Source: Treponema sp. UBA6367 (GTDB lineage: Bacteria; Spirochaetota; Spirochaetia; Treponematales; Treponemataceae). From it: a DNA stretch of 64,000 bases. Positions 17,599-26,029 of this stretch are shown here, piece by piece; position 1 is the stretch's first letter, and every line of letters begins with the position of its first letter. The stretch lies in contig DJRF01000024.1 in the NCBI GenBank assembly GCA_002437725.1, positions 54,972 to 118,971 of the forward strand, read 5' to 3'. Made by a program: the position numbers and the translations under genes. Below the pieces are notes generated by a model, which saw only the letters and a list, made by a program, of their open reading frames with translations, was not told where the DNA came from and made no database searches.

Positions 17599-19304
17599 AC
17601 GAATCAAATTCAACAATTTATACTCTTAGAAAGTCGCCAATAATTCGAACACTTATTTGGATAGCGATTGGAATTATTACTGTGGGACTTTCTGTCGCTT
17701 TTACTTTGCGCATTGCCAACAAGCCTGAAATAATATCGCTAAATCCTCCTGTGGGTTCTCCAGGAGATTTGGTCGTAATCAAAGGCAAATATTTTGGACT
17801 AGAAAAAGGCGACAGCTATGTAGAGTTTGGAGGCAGCAGGCTTACTTCAAGTTCTTATATTTCCTGGACAGACACTGAAATAAAAGTTGTTCTTCCTGCA
17901 AACGTTCAAGAAGGTCTTGTTTTTGTTGGAACAAAAAAAGCTAAGTCTAAACCATCTTTTTTTGCAAACAAGATTGCGGCGCCCATTGCTGTTTCTACAA
18001 ATCCAATAGACTTAATTCCTGTAATAACAGTAGTTTCCCCTTCAAAAGTTTATACAGGAACGTTGCTTACAATTTCTGGAAACAACTTTGGCACAACCAG
18101 GGACCGCTCGCAAATATTCTTTTCCGTTGACCGTGAAAAAAACGCGAACGTTGACGACTCTACAAGAAAATTAAACAGCAGCGAGGATTTTTCGTTCATC
18201 GAAGCAAGCGAATCAGACTTTGACTACGAATACTGGAGCGACAACGAAATTAGAGTCAGAGTTCCAGACGGAGCTTCTTCTGGAAATATTTTTATAAAAA
18301 CTTCAAAAGGCTCTTCTCCTGCAAGAAATTTAAACATAGACACAAAGGCTGGCAAGAAAAGCTATATTTCTCCAAAAACGTATGTAGTTCAAGTTTCAGT
18401 TGACGTAGAAGAATCTTCTGGCGACAAAGACTCTTCTATTATCCTAAGATGTCCACGCCCTGTAATATCTTCTAGCCAACCGTCTGTTCAATTAACAGAG
18501 TATTCTCCTGAGCCTGTAATCGCAGATTTTCAGAATACAGTAATTCACCAAATGCAAGGCGCAAAAAACTCTTTTGGAAAAAAACGTTTTATTCAAAACT
18601 ACGCCGTAACTGTTTATGAAACTAGAACAAATGTTTCTATATCAAGGCTTAATCCAAAGGCTGAAAGCAGTCCTATGCTTAAATTAAAAACAACACAACC
18701 AGACAACTGCGTTCCTTCAAATGACAAAACCGTTATTGACCTTGCAAAAAAAATCATAAAAGATGAAAAAAATGTTTATAATATTGCAGCTTTAATTTAC
18801 AATTATATGGTAAAAGAATTTGTTGTTCTAAAAGATGTAAGAAAGGGCAATATAAGTCCAGTTGATTTAATAAGAACCAAAAAAGGCGACGCTTATGATT
18901 TTGCAATTATTTACACAGCCTTGCTCCGCTCTTGCGGAATTTCTGCATTGCCAGATAGTGGAATTATTGTAGGCACTGATTTAAAAGCCCTAAACCATTG
19001 GTGGTGCGAATTTTATTTACCAGGATTTGGCTGGATTCCTGTGGACCCGGCTCTAGGAGCTGGACTAGAATACCACTCTTGGCAAAAAGGTATTGAACCA
19101 GAAATTTACTATTTTGGCAATTTAGATTCGCAGCACATTTTGTTTAGCAGAGGCTGGAACGAAATAAAACCTACTGCCCCGAACAATAAGTCGGTACAAA
19201 GACCTAGAAGTTATTCTTTACAGTCAATTTGGGAAGAAGCTTCTGGTGAAAAAATAAAATACAGTTCATATTGGGCTGATCCAATAATCATAGGAGTATA
19301 TTAA
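17595..19304 (+). CDS. IPT/TIG-domain protein with degenerate transglutaminase-like domain
   Basis: The 569-residue protein starts at a GTG overlapping the anti-sigma stop (GTGA). It has one N-terminal transmembrane helix (about 17-40), two IPT/TIG immunoglobulin-like domains (about 44-115 and 141-240), and a C-terminal transglutaminase-core domain (about 375-500). In that core the histidine (NHWWCEF, His468) and aspartate (WIPVDP, Asp484) are present. The position normally held by the nucleophilic cysteine (GxCxDYA) reads GDAYDFA, with Ala433. The domain is therefore probably not catalytic. Its place as third gene of an ECF operon suggests a periplasmic sensor or effector for the anti-sigma factor; that is inference. 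Confidence 0.85.
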   Translation: MNESNSTIYTLRKSPIIRTLIWIAIGIITVGLSVAFTLRIANKPEIISLNPPVGSPGDLVVIKGKYFGLEKGDSYVEFGGSRLTSSSYISWTDTEIKVVLPANVQEGLVFVGTKKAKSKPSFFANKIAAPIAVSTNPIDLIPVITVVSPSKVYTGTLLTISGNNFGTTRDRSQIFFSVDREKNANVDDSTRKLNSSEDFSFIEASESDFDYEYWSDNEIRVRVPDGASSGNIFIKTSKGSSPARNLNIDTKAGKKSYISPKTYVVQVSVDVEESSGDKDSSIILRCPRPVISSSQPSVQLTEYSPEPVIADFQNTVIHQMQGAKNSFGKKRFIQNYAVTVYETRTNVSISRLNPKAESSPMLKLKTTQPDNCVPSNDKTVIDLAKKIIKDEKNVYNIAALIYNYMVKEFVVLKDVRKGNISPVDLIRTKKGDAYDFAIIYTALLRSCGISALPDSGIIVGTDLKALNHWWCEFYLPGFGWIPVDPALGAGLEYHSWQKGIEPEIYYFGNLDSQHILFSRGWNEIKPTAPNNKSVQRPRSYSLQSIWEEASGEKIKYSSYWADPIIIGVY

Positions 19305-19305
19305 T

Positions 19306-20001
19306 ATGACAAAAGTTCTTTCCGTAGGTGGCTCAATCGTAGTTCCAGAAAAACCTGACACAGAATTTTTAGGAAAATTTATTAATCTTGTAAAAGAATG
19401 GCTTGAAGAGGACGAAAGTCGAAAACTAATTCTTGTTGTTGGCGGCGGAGCGCCTGCTCGCATTTATCAAAACGCATATTCTGAAGTTTCTAAATGCGTA
19501 AACACAAACTCCGCAAGCGATGCTGCCGACTGGATTGGAATTATGGCAACAAGGCTTAATGCCCAGCTCGTAAAAGCTTGCTTCGGAGAGCTTTGCAAAA
19601 ATGACGTAGTCTATAATCCTACAGAACCAATAGATTTCAAAGGAAGAGTTCTTCTTGCCGCTGGTTGGCATCCAGGATTTTCTACAGACAATGACGCCGT
19701 TCTTCTTGCAGAACAGCACGGCGCAAAAACAGTTGTAAATCTTTCAAATATCGAAAAAGTTTACACTGATGATCCAAGAAAGAATCCTGATGCAAAACCT
19801 ATTGACAGCATAAGCTGGGCTGATTTCCGCAAAATGGTTGGCGACAGCTGGGTTCCTGGCAAAAACTGTCCATTCGATCCGATTGCTTCAAAAAAGGCAG
19901 ACGAATGTGGAATGACCGTTATTTGCGCAGGCGGAAAAAACATAGAAAACATCCGTGCAATCCTGAACGACCAGGAATTTTTAGGAACAAAAATAGGCTA
20001 A
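19306..20001 (+). CDS. pyrH: UMP kinase, archaeal-type amino-acid-kinase family
   Basis: This enzyme phosphorylates UMP to UDP in the cytoplasm. The 231-residue protein has the kinase N-terminal motif VLSVGGSIV, the glycine loop VVGGGAPAR (about 45-53), GWHPGFSTDNDAVLLAE and NLSNIEKVYTDDP. The form resembles the archaeal/spirochaetal UMP kinase group rather than the enterobacterial one. It starts one base after the preceding stop with a GGAG site, so it is in the ECF operon transcriptionally, an odd location for an essential housekeeping enzyme. Repeat R4 follows. Confidence 0.9.
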   Translation: MTKVLSVGGSIVVPEKPDTEFLGKFINLVKEWLEEDESRKLILVVGGGAPARIYQNAYSEVSKCVNTNSASDAADWIGIMATRLNAQLVKACFGELCKNDVVYNPTEPIDFKGRVLLAAGWHPGFSTDNDAVLLAEQHGAKTVVNLSNIEKVYTDDPRKNPDAKPIDSISWADFRKMVGDSWVPGKNCPFDPIASKKADECGMTVICAGGKNIENIRAILNDQEFLGTKIG

Positions 20002-20012
20002 AATTAGTTATC

Positions 20013-20217
20013 TAGCCCGAACTTCGAGTTTTTAGAAAGAGAATAAAAGCGTAAACGAATTTATAATTTGTGAAGATTTTGTGCGATAAGACCAGTTAAG
20101 GTTGCATAGCAATTCAAATCAACCCAAACGAAGTGCGAGCACAACCATCGGCAACAAATTGTAAATTCGTTGAGAGCGTTTTTTTCACAATTTATAAAAA
20201 ACTCGAAGTTCGGGCTA
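20013..20217. repeat. MITE-like element R4 (205 bp)
   Basis: This is a full-length copy in the opposite orientation to R0, R2 and R3. It has near-perfect terminal inverted repeats (TAgcccgaacttcgag... and its complement) about 19 bp long. It lies between convergent pyrH and the glucosaminidase gene. Its last TA supplies part of the glucosaminidase stop codon (TAG on the minus strand at 20215-20217). Confidence 0.9.
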
Positions 20218-20829
20218 TCTATTTTTATATTTAGACGCAACCGACTGTTCCATGAACAAAAGGATTGCGTCTATTTTTTTGCCATACAGTTTATCGGCAG
20301 CCCAAACTCCTGCAAGAGCATAAATATCTTTTGCAAACTTAGTTTTATGAACCCAATTATAGCGCGGATCAACTAGCGGAAGATTTAATTTTTCGTTTTC
20401 GTTTGTAGCGTATGCCTGAAGATGTTGAATATGAGCCCTGACTCCAATCTGTTCTGTCTCAAACCATTCACCTGGATGCTGGGCATCAATTGCCCCTAGC
20501 CCACAATAATTGTGCATTTCTGGAACGACTAGATTTCCAAATTTTAAGTAACCAGTTTCAAGACACATCTGTGCAAAAGCCACATCAGAATTTATCCCCT
20601 CTACACCAGCTTCTTCAATATAGAATTTTGCAAGCCTTTGAACCAAAGATTTATCTGCATTTGGATTTTTTTGCATAAAACAATAAACAAGCTCATCTGA
20701 AGAAAAAACAGGTTTTCCTTTTAGCTCTCTTGATGCCTCAATTCTTTTTTGCGGTACAGAAACACAAGAAAAAAATAAAAAACTAAAAACAAAAGCAAAA
20801 ACTATAAAATGTAAAGTCGTTTTTTTCAT
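20215..20829 (-). CDS. Glucosaminidase-domain lipoprotein
   Basis: This 204-residue lipoprotein has its signal ending at LFFSC (cysteine about 22). It has the LYZ2-like glucosaminidase fold: FAQMCLETGYLKFG with the catalytic-type glutamate, NYCGLGAID, and GVRAHIQHLQAYA. Such enzymes cleave the glycan strands of peptidoglycan and are used in growth or flagellar assembly. The ATG is preceded by AGGGG. The stop codon is provided by the adjacent repeat R4, so the C-terminus may have been trimmed or altered by insertion of the element. Confidence 0.86.
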   Translation of the reverse strand: MKKTTLHFIVFAFVFSFLFFSCVSVPQKRIEASRELKGKPVFSSDELVYCFMQKNPNADKSLVQRLAKFYIEEAGVEGINSDVAFAQMCLETGYLKFGNLVVPEMHNYCGLGAIDAQHPGEWFETEQIGVRAHIQHLQAYATNENEKLNLPLVDPRYNWVHKTKFAKDIYALAGVWAADKLYGKKIDAILLFMEQSVASKYKNR

Positions 20830-20871
20830 AAAATCCCCTAAAATAGTTTTGTCTTATTATTTTCGGCACTT

Positions 20872-20898
20872 ATAAAAAAAACTCGATATTGAGACTTA
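20872..20898. repeat. Possible fragment of a MITE-like element end
   Basis: The sequence tataaaaaaaactcgatattgag resembles one arm of the dispersed palindrome (ataaaaaactcga...). No partner arm is visible nearby, so it may be a decayed remnant. Confidence 0.35.
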
Positions 20899-20953
20899 CT
20901 CAAAAATGTAAAAAAAATGCCGATTCTGCCACAGCTTGAACTATATAATATAT

Positions 20954-21619
20954 GTGAAACAGTACAAAAACTATAAACCGGAAATCAGAGAACTTACAAT
21001 AAAACATGGTCTTTCATATCCTACAGATGAAGAACTTGTTATGATGATACTTGGTTCAGGAACAAGAAATATTCCTGTTGCAAAACTTTCTGAAAAAATC
21101 GTGGAGATTTTAGATTCGGTTTCGCAAGAAGACTTGCCTCAAAAACTTACCGAAATAAAAGGAATAGGCATAAGCAAATCGCTTGCAGTCCTTGCAGGAC
21201 TTGAACTTGGACGCAGGCGTTTTTGCCATAAAAATGCCGTTATAAAAAGCCCTTCCGATTTAATTCCTTTTATTAGAAACTATTCAATTCAGCCGAAAGA
21301 GCATTTTTTATGTATAACGCTAAACGGAAGCCATGAAATTATTCAAATACGGGTTGCCGCAATAGGAACGGTTGACAGAGCCATAATTCACCCGCGAGAA
21401 ATATTTTCAGAGGCTTTAAAAGAAAATGCAAATTCCATAATAGTTTGCCACAATCACCCATCTGGAAACTGCTCGCCTTCCGAAGAGGATATAAAAACTA
21501 CAAAAATTTTAATAAAAGCTTCCATGATTTTAGGAATTCAACTATTAGACCACATCATATTTGGAACGGAAAACTATTTTAGTTTTTTGGAAAACAAACT
21601 TTTATTTGAAGAACAATAG
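20954..21619 (+). CDS. radC: RadC-family JAMM/MPN protein
   Basis: The JAMM metal motif is present: the upstream glutamate region, then HNHPSGNCSPSEED in the MPN domain (second half). The N-terminal third has helix-hairpin-helix features (LTEIKGIGISKSLAVLAGLELGRR). The family is named for DNA repair, but its role is disputed and often linked to natural competence or mobile DNA. There is no Shine-Dalgarno sequence. I favour the GTG at 20954, just after TATAAT; a TTG at 20936 is the alternative and would add six residues. From 20954 the protein has 221 residues, the normal length. Confidence 0.88.
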   Translation: MKQYKNYKPEIRELTIKHGLSYPTDEELVMMILGSGTRNIPVAKLSEKIVEILDSVSQEDLPQKLTEIKGIGISKSLAVLAGLELGRRRFCHKNAVIKSPSDLIPFIRNYSIQPKEHFLCITLNGSHEIIQIRVAAIGTVDRAIIHPREIFSEALKENANSIIVCHNHPSGNCSPSEEDIKTTKILIKASMILGIQLLDHIIFGTENYFSFLENKLLFEEQ

Positions 21620-21634
21620 TTTATGCAATATAAT
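21606..21634 (+). promoter_or_regulatory. Promoter with leaderless ATG
   Basis: TTGAAG (21606-21611), 17-base spacer, TATAAT (21629-21634), then six bases to the ATG at 21641. It overlaps the radC 3' end. No Shine-Dalgarno sequence is present. Confidence 0.65.
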
Positions 21635-21640
21635 CTAAAT

Positions 21641-22480
21641 ATGAAAAAAACTTATATTTTTATTTCTGTTTTTTTTATCTCCATTTGGACAGGATTTTCA
21701 CAAAATTTATCAGAATCAAAAAATTCTGATTTTAATTATTTGCCTGTATATCCTCTAAACCAAATTACAACTTCTGGAACAGGAATTGCAAACATTCCGA
21801 CTGCACAAAGCGTTCCAAAAGCTACAATGATTTTATCTCTTTTTACAGCGCAAACACTTTCATTGCAAAATTCTTATTCAAAAAATCAAACTCGCGCAGA
21901 AATCTGTCTTGCCGTAATACCTTTATTAGAGCTTTCTGGAACATTTGGTTTTGAAACAGGAGCAGAATCTTTAGCAACTGCGTTTTCATTTGCAGCAAAA
22001 TCAACCACGGCACTTTCTCTTTCTGAAAAAGCAAGACTATGTCTTGGCGCAAGCTTTAGATATTCTGGATTAGCAAAAAAAGATAAAAATCAAATATATG
22101 TGCCATCAAACAACGAGAACGGACTTGGAATCGCTGTCCTTACTGGAATACAAACAAAAAATACATTTTCAGGCTTTACATCGCAGTGCATTTTCAGTCC
22201 AAAGGGAACAGACTCCTTTTCGGATTCTATTCTTCTAAAAAATTCGCTAGCGTTTGCTTTTACGCCTAAGGAAACCTCTTCTTTTAATCTTTTTGGAACT
22301 TTGAACAGTTTGCTAAAACCTAATGCCAAATGGCTAAAAAGCGCAGAAACAGGGATTGAAACTTCATTTTTAACTTCTAAAAAAACTTTAAGGACTACCT
22401 TAGGAGTTGCCGCCGTCTATTTTATAGAAGAAAGCACTATGAATCTTGAAGGACATATTAGCGTTGCATACCTTTTTTAA
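21641..22480 (+). CDS. Unknown exported protein, possibly outer-membrane
   Basis: Starting at ATG 21641, the 279-residue protein has a signal peptide (about 1-20, ending TGFSQ). The remainder is rich in alternating short hydrophobic stretches with Ser/Thr, as in beta-barrel proteins, and it ends in a hydrophobic-aromatic run (ISVAYLF). A final Phe is typical of outer-membrane barrels. No family is recognised. The promoter is six bases upstream. The htrA gene follows, with its own promoter inside this gene's 3' end. Confidence 0.65.
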   Translation: MKKTYIFISVFFISIWTGFSQNLSESKNSDFNYLPVYPLNQITTSGTGIANIPTAQSVPKATMILSLFTAQTLSLQNSYSKNQTRAEICLAVIPLLELSGTFGFETGAESLATAFSFAAKSTTALSLSEKARLCLGASFRYSGLAKKDKNQIYVPSNNENGLGIAVLTGIQTKNTFSGFTSQCIFSPKGTDSFSDSILLKNSLAFAFTPKETSSFNLFGTLNSLLKPNAKWLKSAETGIETSFLTSKKTLRTTLGVAAVYFIEESTMNLEGHISVAYLF

Positions 22481-22492
22481 TTTCATTAATAT
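22464..22492 (+). promoter_or_regulatory. Promoter of htrA with leaderless ATG
   Basis: TTGCAT (22464-22469), 17-base spacer, TAATAT (22487-22492), then six bases to ATG 22499. It overlaps the end of the preceding gene. Confidence 0.55.
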
Positions 22493-22498
22493 ATAAGC

Positions 22499-23749
22499 AT
22501 GAAACTTTATTCACGTTCACAAGTAATTTTTTCAGTTGTAATAACAATGGCTCTGACGGTTGGAATTACATCAGCTGTTTATGGAATAAAATCAAATAAG
22601 ATTAAAAAACAGAATACAGATCAAACAAATACAAAAGTTCAATATCCTTCTGAAGAAGCAAATTCTCCTGCTGCTTCAATTGCAGAGGGCTCTGAAAAAA
22701 TTGAATACAGCGATTACAAGCTTGTAAACCTTCCTTCCGAAAATTCTTACACACAGGAAGAATTGCAAAACATCAACGTATACAAAAAATGCAGTCCTGC
22801 TGTAGTAAATATAAATACGCAAATAACTGGAGTAAACTGGTTTCTAGAGCCTGTAGTCCAAGACGGCGGTTCTGGCTCTGGTTCCATAATAGACAAGAGC
22901 GGTTACGTTCTTACAAATGTACACGTAATTAAAGGCGCTTCAAAAATTTACGTATCGCTTTCAGATGGAACTCAGTACGAAGCAAAAGTTGTGGGGCAAG
23001 ACGCAGATAGCGATTTGGCTGTTATAAAATTCAATCCGCCAGAGGGAACTGTTTTGCAGACAATTTCGTTTGGAAATTCTTCAAGCCTTTGTGTAGGACA
23101 AAAAGTTATTGCCATAGGAAACCCTTTTGGATTTGAACGAACTATGACAACTGGCATTGTAAGCGCGCTCGGTCGCCCTATAAAAGATTCAAGCACAAAC
23201 CGAATTATAAGAAACATGATTCAGACTGATACCGCAATAAATCCTGGCAACAGCGGAGGACCGCTCCTAGATACTTCTGGAAAAATGGTGGGCATAAACA
23301 CGATGATTTATTCCTCTAGCGGAAGCAGCGCGGGAATTGGTTTTTCAGTTCCTTCAGAAACTGCGGTTCGTGTTGCCGCTGACCTTATGAAATACGGCAA
23401 AGTTAGAAGAGGTACGCTTGAACTTGAACTGGTTCAACTTACAAACTTAATTTCAAACTATGCAAACTTAGACATTTCAAAAGGACTTCTTGTTTCTAGA
23501 ACAAAAAAAGGCGGAAATGCAGAAAAAGCCGGCATTGTTCAAGGAAACCAAGCGGTTATTTACTACAATTCAAGAATTTTTCTAGGTGGCGATATAATCA
23601 CAAAAATAGACAATATAGAAGTAAGCTCCATAGCTGATTACTATTCTGCGCTTGAAGCAAAAAGACCGGGCGATACTATAAAAGTTACCCTTCACAGAAA
23701 CGGAAAAGACCGAACTGTTTCTATAGTTCTTGCAGAACCGGAGTTGTAA
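22499..23749 (+). CDS. HtrA/DegS-family S1C serine protease with one PDZ domain
   Basis: This periplasmic protease is anchored by one N-terminal transmembrane helix (about 7-29). The catalytic triad is complete: His142 (LTNVHVIKG), Asp172 (DADSDLAVI) and Ser252 (NPGNSGGPLL). One PDZ domain occupies about 305-405. Single-PDZ anchored HtrA proteins can act as envelope-stress proteases of the DegS type; whether it cleaves the anti-sigma factor encoded 5 kb upstream is speculative. It overlaps uvrB by one base (TAATG). Confidence 0.92.
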   Translation: MKLYSRSQVIFSVVITMALTVGITSAVYGIKSNKIKKQNTDQTNTKVQYPSEEANSPAASIAEGSEKIEYSDYKLVNLPSENSYTQEELQNINVYKKCSPAVVNINTQITGVNWFLEPVVQDGGSGSGSIIDKSGYVLTNVHVIKGASKIYVSLSDGTQYEAKVVGQDADSDLAVIKFNPPEGTVLQTISFGNSSSLCVGQKVIAIGNPFGFERTMTTGIVSALGRPIKDSSTNRIIRNMIQTDTAINPGNSGGPLLDTSGKMVGINTMIYSSSGSSAGIGFSVPSETAVRVAADLMKYGKVRRGTLELELVQLTNLISNYANLDISKGLLVSRTKKGGNAEKAGIVQGNQAVIYYNSRIFLGGDIITKIDNIEVSSIADYYSALEAKRPGDTIKVTLHRNGKDRTVSIVLAEPEL

Positions 23750-25758
23750 TGAGAAAATTCAAAGTCGTTTCCCCATTTCAGCCAGCAGGCGATCAGGAAC
23801 AGGCAATTGAAAAATTAAGCGAAGGATTTCTTAGGGGAGACAAATACCAAACTTTAAAAGGCGTGACTGGCTCAGGAAAAACCTTTACGATGGCTAAAAT
23901 CATAGAAAAAATCCAACGCCCAACTCTAATAATAAGCCACAACAAAACACTTTCCGCCCAATTATACAGAGAGTTTAAATCTTTCTTCCCTGAAAATGCG
24001 GTCGAATATTTTGTTTCCTATTACGATTACTATCAGCCGGAAGCCTACGTTCCAGCCCGAGACCTTTACATTGAAAAAGATTGTTCCATAAACGAAGAAA
24101 TAGACAAACTTAGGCTCGCCGCAACATACAGTCTTATGGAAAGAAGAGACGTTATAGTTGTAGCAACGGTTTCTTGCATCTACGGCTTGGGAATGCCAGA
24201 CCTATACAAGGAAATGAGAATTCATATTGAAAAAGGACAAACACTTGAAATCCATAAGTTTGCTCTAACTTTAGCCAGTCTTCAATACAGCCGAAATGAC
24301 ATGGTCTTAGACAGAGGAAATTTTAGAATCCGGGGCGACATTATTGAAGTTTTTCCTCCATACATGGAAACAGATGAAGCCTACAGAATTGAACTAGATT
24401 GGGATGAAATTGTAAGAATCCGAAGATTTAATGTAATTTCTGGAGCAACTGTTGAAGAACTTGACGAAACCGTTTTTTATCCTGCGAAACACTTTGTTGT
24501 TCCTAAAGATATTTTAATCAACGCAACCCAAAGGATTCAAGAAGAATTAGACTTCCGCGTTGAACAGTTAAGAAGCCAAGGAAAAATGCTTGAAGCAGAA
24601 CGCTTAAAAACAAGAACAACTTACGACATCGAAATGATGAAAGAAATGGGCTACTGCACAGGAATTGAAAACTATTCCGGACCAATCAGCGGACGCGCGC
24701 CTGGCCAGCCGCCAGCAACTTTATTGCATTACTTTCCAGATGACTTTTTATGCATGATAGACGAAGCACACGTTTCTGTGCCTCAAATAGGCGCAATGTA
24801 CGAAGGAGACCGAAGCCGCAAACAAAACTTAATTGACTTTGGATTTAGACTGCCAAGCGCTCTTGATAACCGTCCATTAAAGTTTGAAGAATTTTCAAAG
24901 AAAATGAACCAGGTGATTTACGTTACGGCAACTCCTCGCAAAGAAGAAATAAAACAGTCAACTCAAGTTGTAGAGCAGCTCATTCGTCCAACCGGACTTT
25001 TAGATCCAATTGTAGAAGTCAGGCCGACCGAAGGTCAAATGGAAGACATATACAAAGAAATTAAAGCGCGAATCGCAAAACACGAACGAAGCCTTGTCCT
25101 TACGCTAACAAAAAAAATGGCGGAAGATTTAACTGACTACTTATCCGAGCTGGACTTAAAAGTTAAATACATTCACTCAGAAATAGACACCTTCGAGCGT
25201 GTTGAAATTTTAAAATCTTTACGCTCAGGCGAAATCGACGTCCTAATCGGAATCAATCTTCTGCGAGAAGGAATCGACTTGCCAGAAGTTTCGTTTATCG
25301 CCCTGCTCGATGCGGATAAAATCGGTTTTTTGCGCTCAACAACTTCACTCATCCAGATTATTGGACGAGCCGCGCGCAACGCAGAAGGAAAGGTTGTTAT
25401 GTATGCAGACCGCATGAGCGATGCCATGAAAGAAGCGATTGACGAGACAAAGCACCGCCGCCAGATTCAAGAAGCGTACAACAAAGAGCACGGAATTACT
25501 CCGCAGACAATTCAGAAAAAAGTTCAAGACATTCTAGAGCATCAGGAAAAAGACGCTGCCGAAAACGCAGAAATTGAAATTGAGATTTTAAAGAAAAACA
25601 CAAACCTTTTTGATAAAAAACAAAGAGCAAAACTGATAAAAGCCTTGCAAAAAGAAATGGAAGACTGCGCCGAACGCCTTGAATACGAACAAGCAGCCGC
25701 GCTTCGCGACCAAATAAAAGAACTAGAAGAAGGCGCTTTTAATACTAAACAAGCATAA
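23749..25758 (+). CDS. uvrB: Excinuclease ABC subunit B
   Basis: UvrB is the damage-verification helicase of nucleotide excision repair. The 669-residue protein has Walker A GVTGSGKT (about 38-45), the beta-hairpin region YYDYYQPEAYVPARD, DEAH in CMIDEAHVSV, helicase motifs VTATPR and QIIGRAARN, and a C-terminal UVR motif (about 628-660) that binds UvrC. The ATG shares its A with the htrA stop. Length is normal. Confidence 0.97.
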   Translation: MRKFKVVSPFQPAGDQEQAIEKLSEGFLRGDKYQTLKGVTGSGKTFTMAKIIEKIQRPTLIISHNKTLSAQLYREFKSFFPENAVEYFVSYYDYYQPEAYVPARDLYIEKDCSINEEIDKLRLAATYSLMERRDVIVVATVSCIYGLGMPDLYKEMRIHIEKGQTLEIHKFALTLASLQYSRNDMVLDRGNFRIRGDIIEVFPPYMETDEAYRIELDWDEIVRIRRFNVISGATVEELDETVFYPAKHFVVPKDILINATQRIQEELDFRVEQLRSQGKMLEAERLKTRTTYDIEMMKEMGYCTGIENYSGPISGRAPGQPPATLLHYFPDDFLCMIDEAHVSVPQIGAMYEGDRSRKQNLIDFGFRLPSALDNRPLKFEEFSKKMNQVIYVTATPRKEEIKQSTQVVEQLIRPTGLLDPIVEVRPTEGQMEDIYKEIKARIAKHERSLVLTLTKKMAEDLTDYLSELDLKVKYIHSEIDTFERVEILKSLRSGEIDVLIGINLLREGIDLPEVSFIALLDADKIGFLRSTTSLIQIIGRAARNAEGKVVMYADRMSDAMKEAIDETKHRRQIQEAYNKEHGITPQTIQKKVQDILEHQEKDAAENAEIEIEILKKNTNLFDKKQRAKLIKALQKEMEDCAERLEYEQAAALRDQIKELEEGAFNTKQA

Positions 25759-25806
25759 ATAGTTGAAACAATGCAGATTGTGCTATAGACTTAAATTCTT
25801 GCTAAC

Positions 25807-26006
25807 AGGTCAAAAGTTGAGTTTTTAGAAAAATAACAAAAGCGTAAGCGAATTTACAATTTGTGAAGATTTTGTGCGATAAGAACAACTAAGGTTGCAT
25901 AGCAACCCAAACCAATTCAAACGAAGTTTGAGCACAACCGTCTGAACAAAGTGTAAATCCGCTGAAAGCGTTTTTTTTGCAATTATAAAAAACTCGACTT
26001 TTAACC
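25807..26006. repeat. MITE-like element R5 (about 200 bp)
   Basis: This is a long copy in the R4 orientation. The arms are ggtcaaaagttgagttttt and the pairing ctcgacttttaacc, an outer-arm sequence shared with R2 rather than R4. Internal blocks include gcgtaagcgaatttacaa and ggttgcatagcaaccc. It lies between uvrB and the CotH gene. Confidence 0.82.
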
Positions 26007-26029
26007 CAACAAATACTTTCGGAGGTTTT

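Noticed and set aside
20936..20953. TTG start for radC
   Set aside because: It lies upstream of the TATAAT box and has no ribosome-binding site; GTG 20954 is preferred but not proven.
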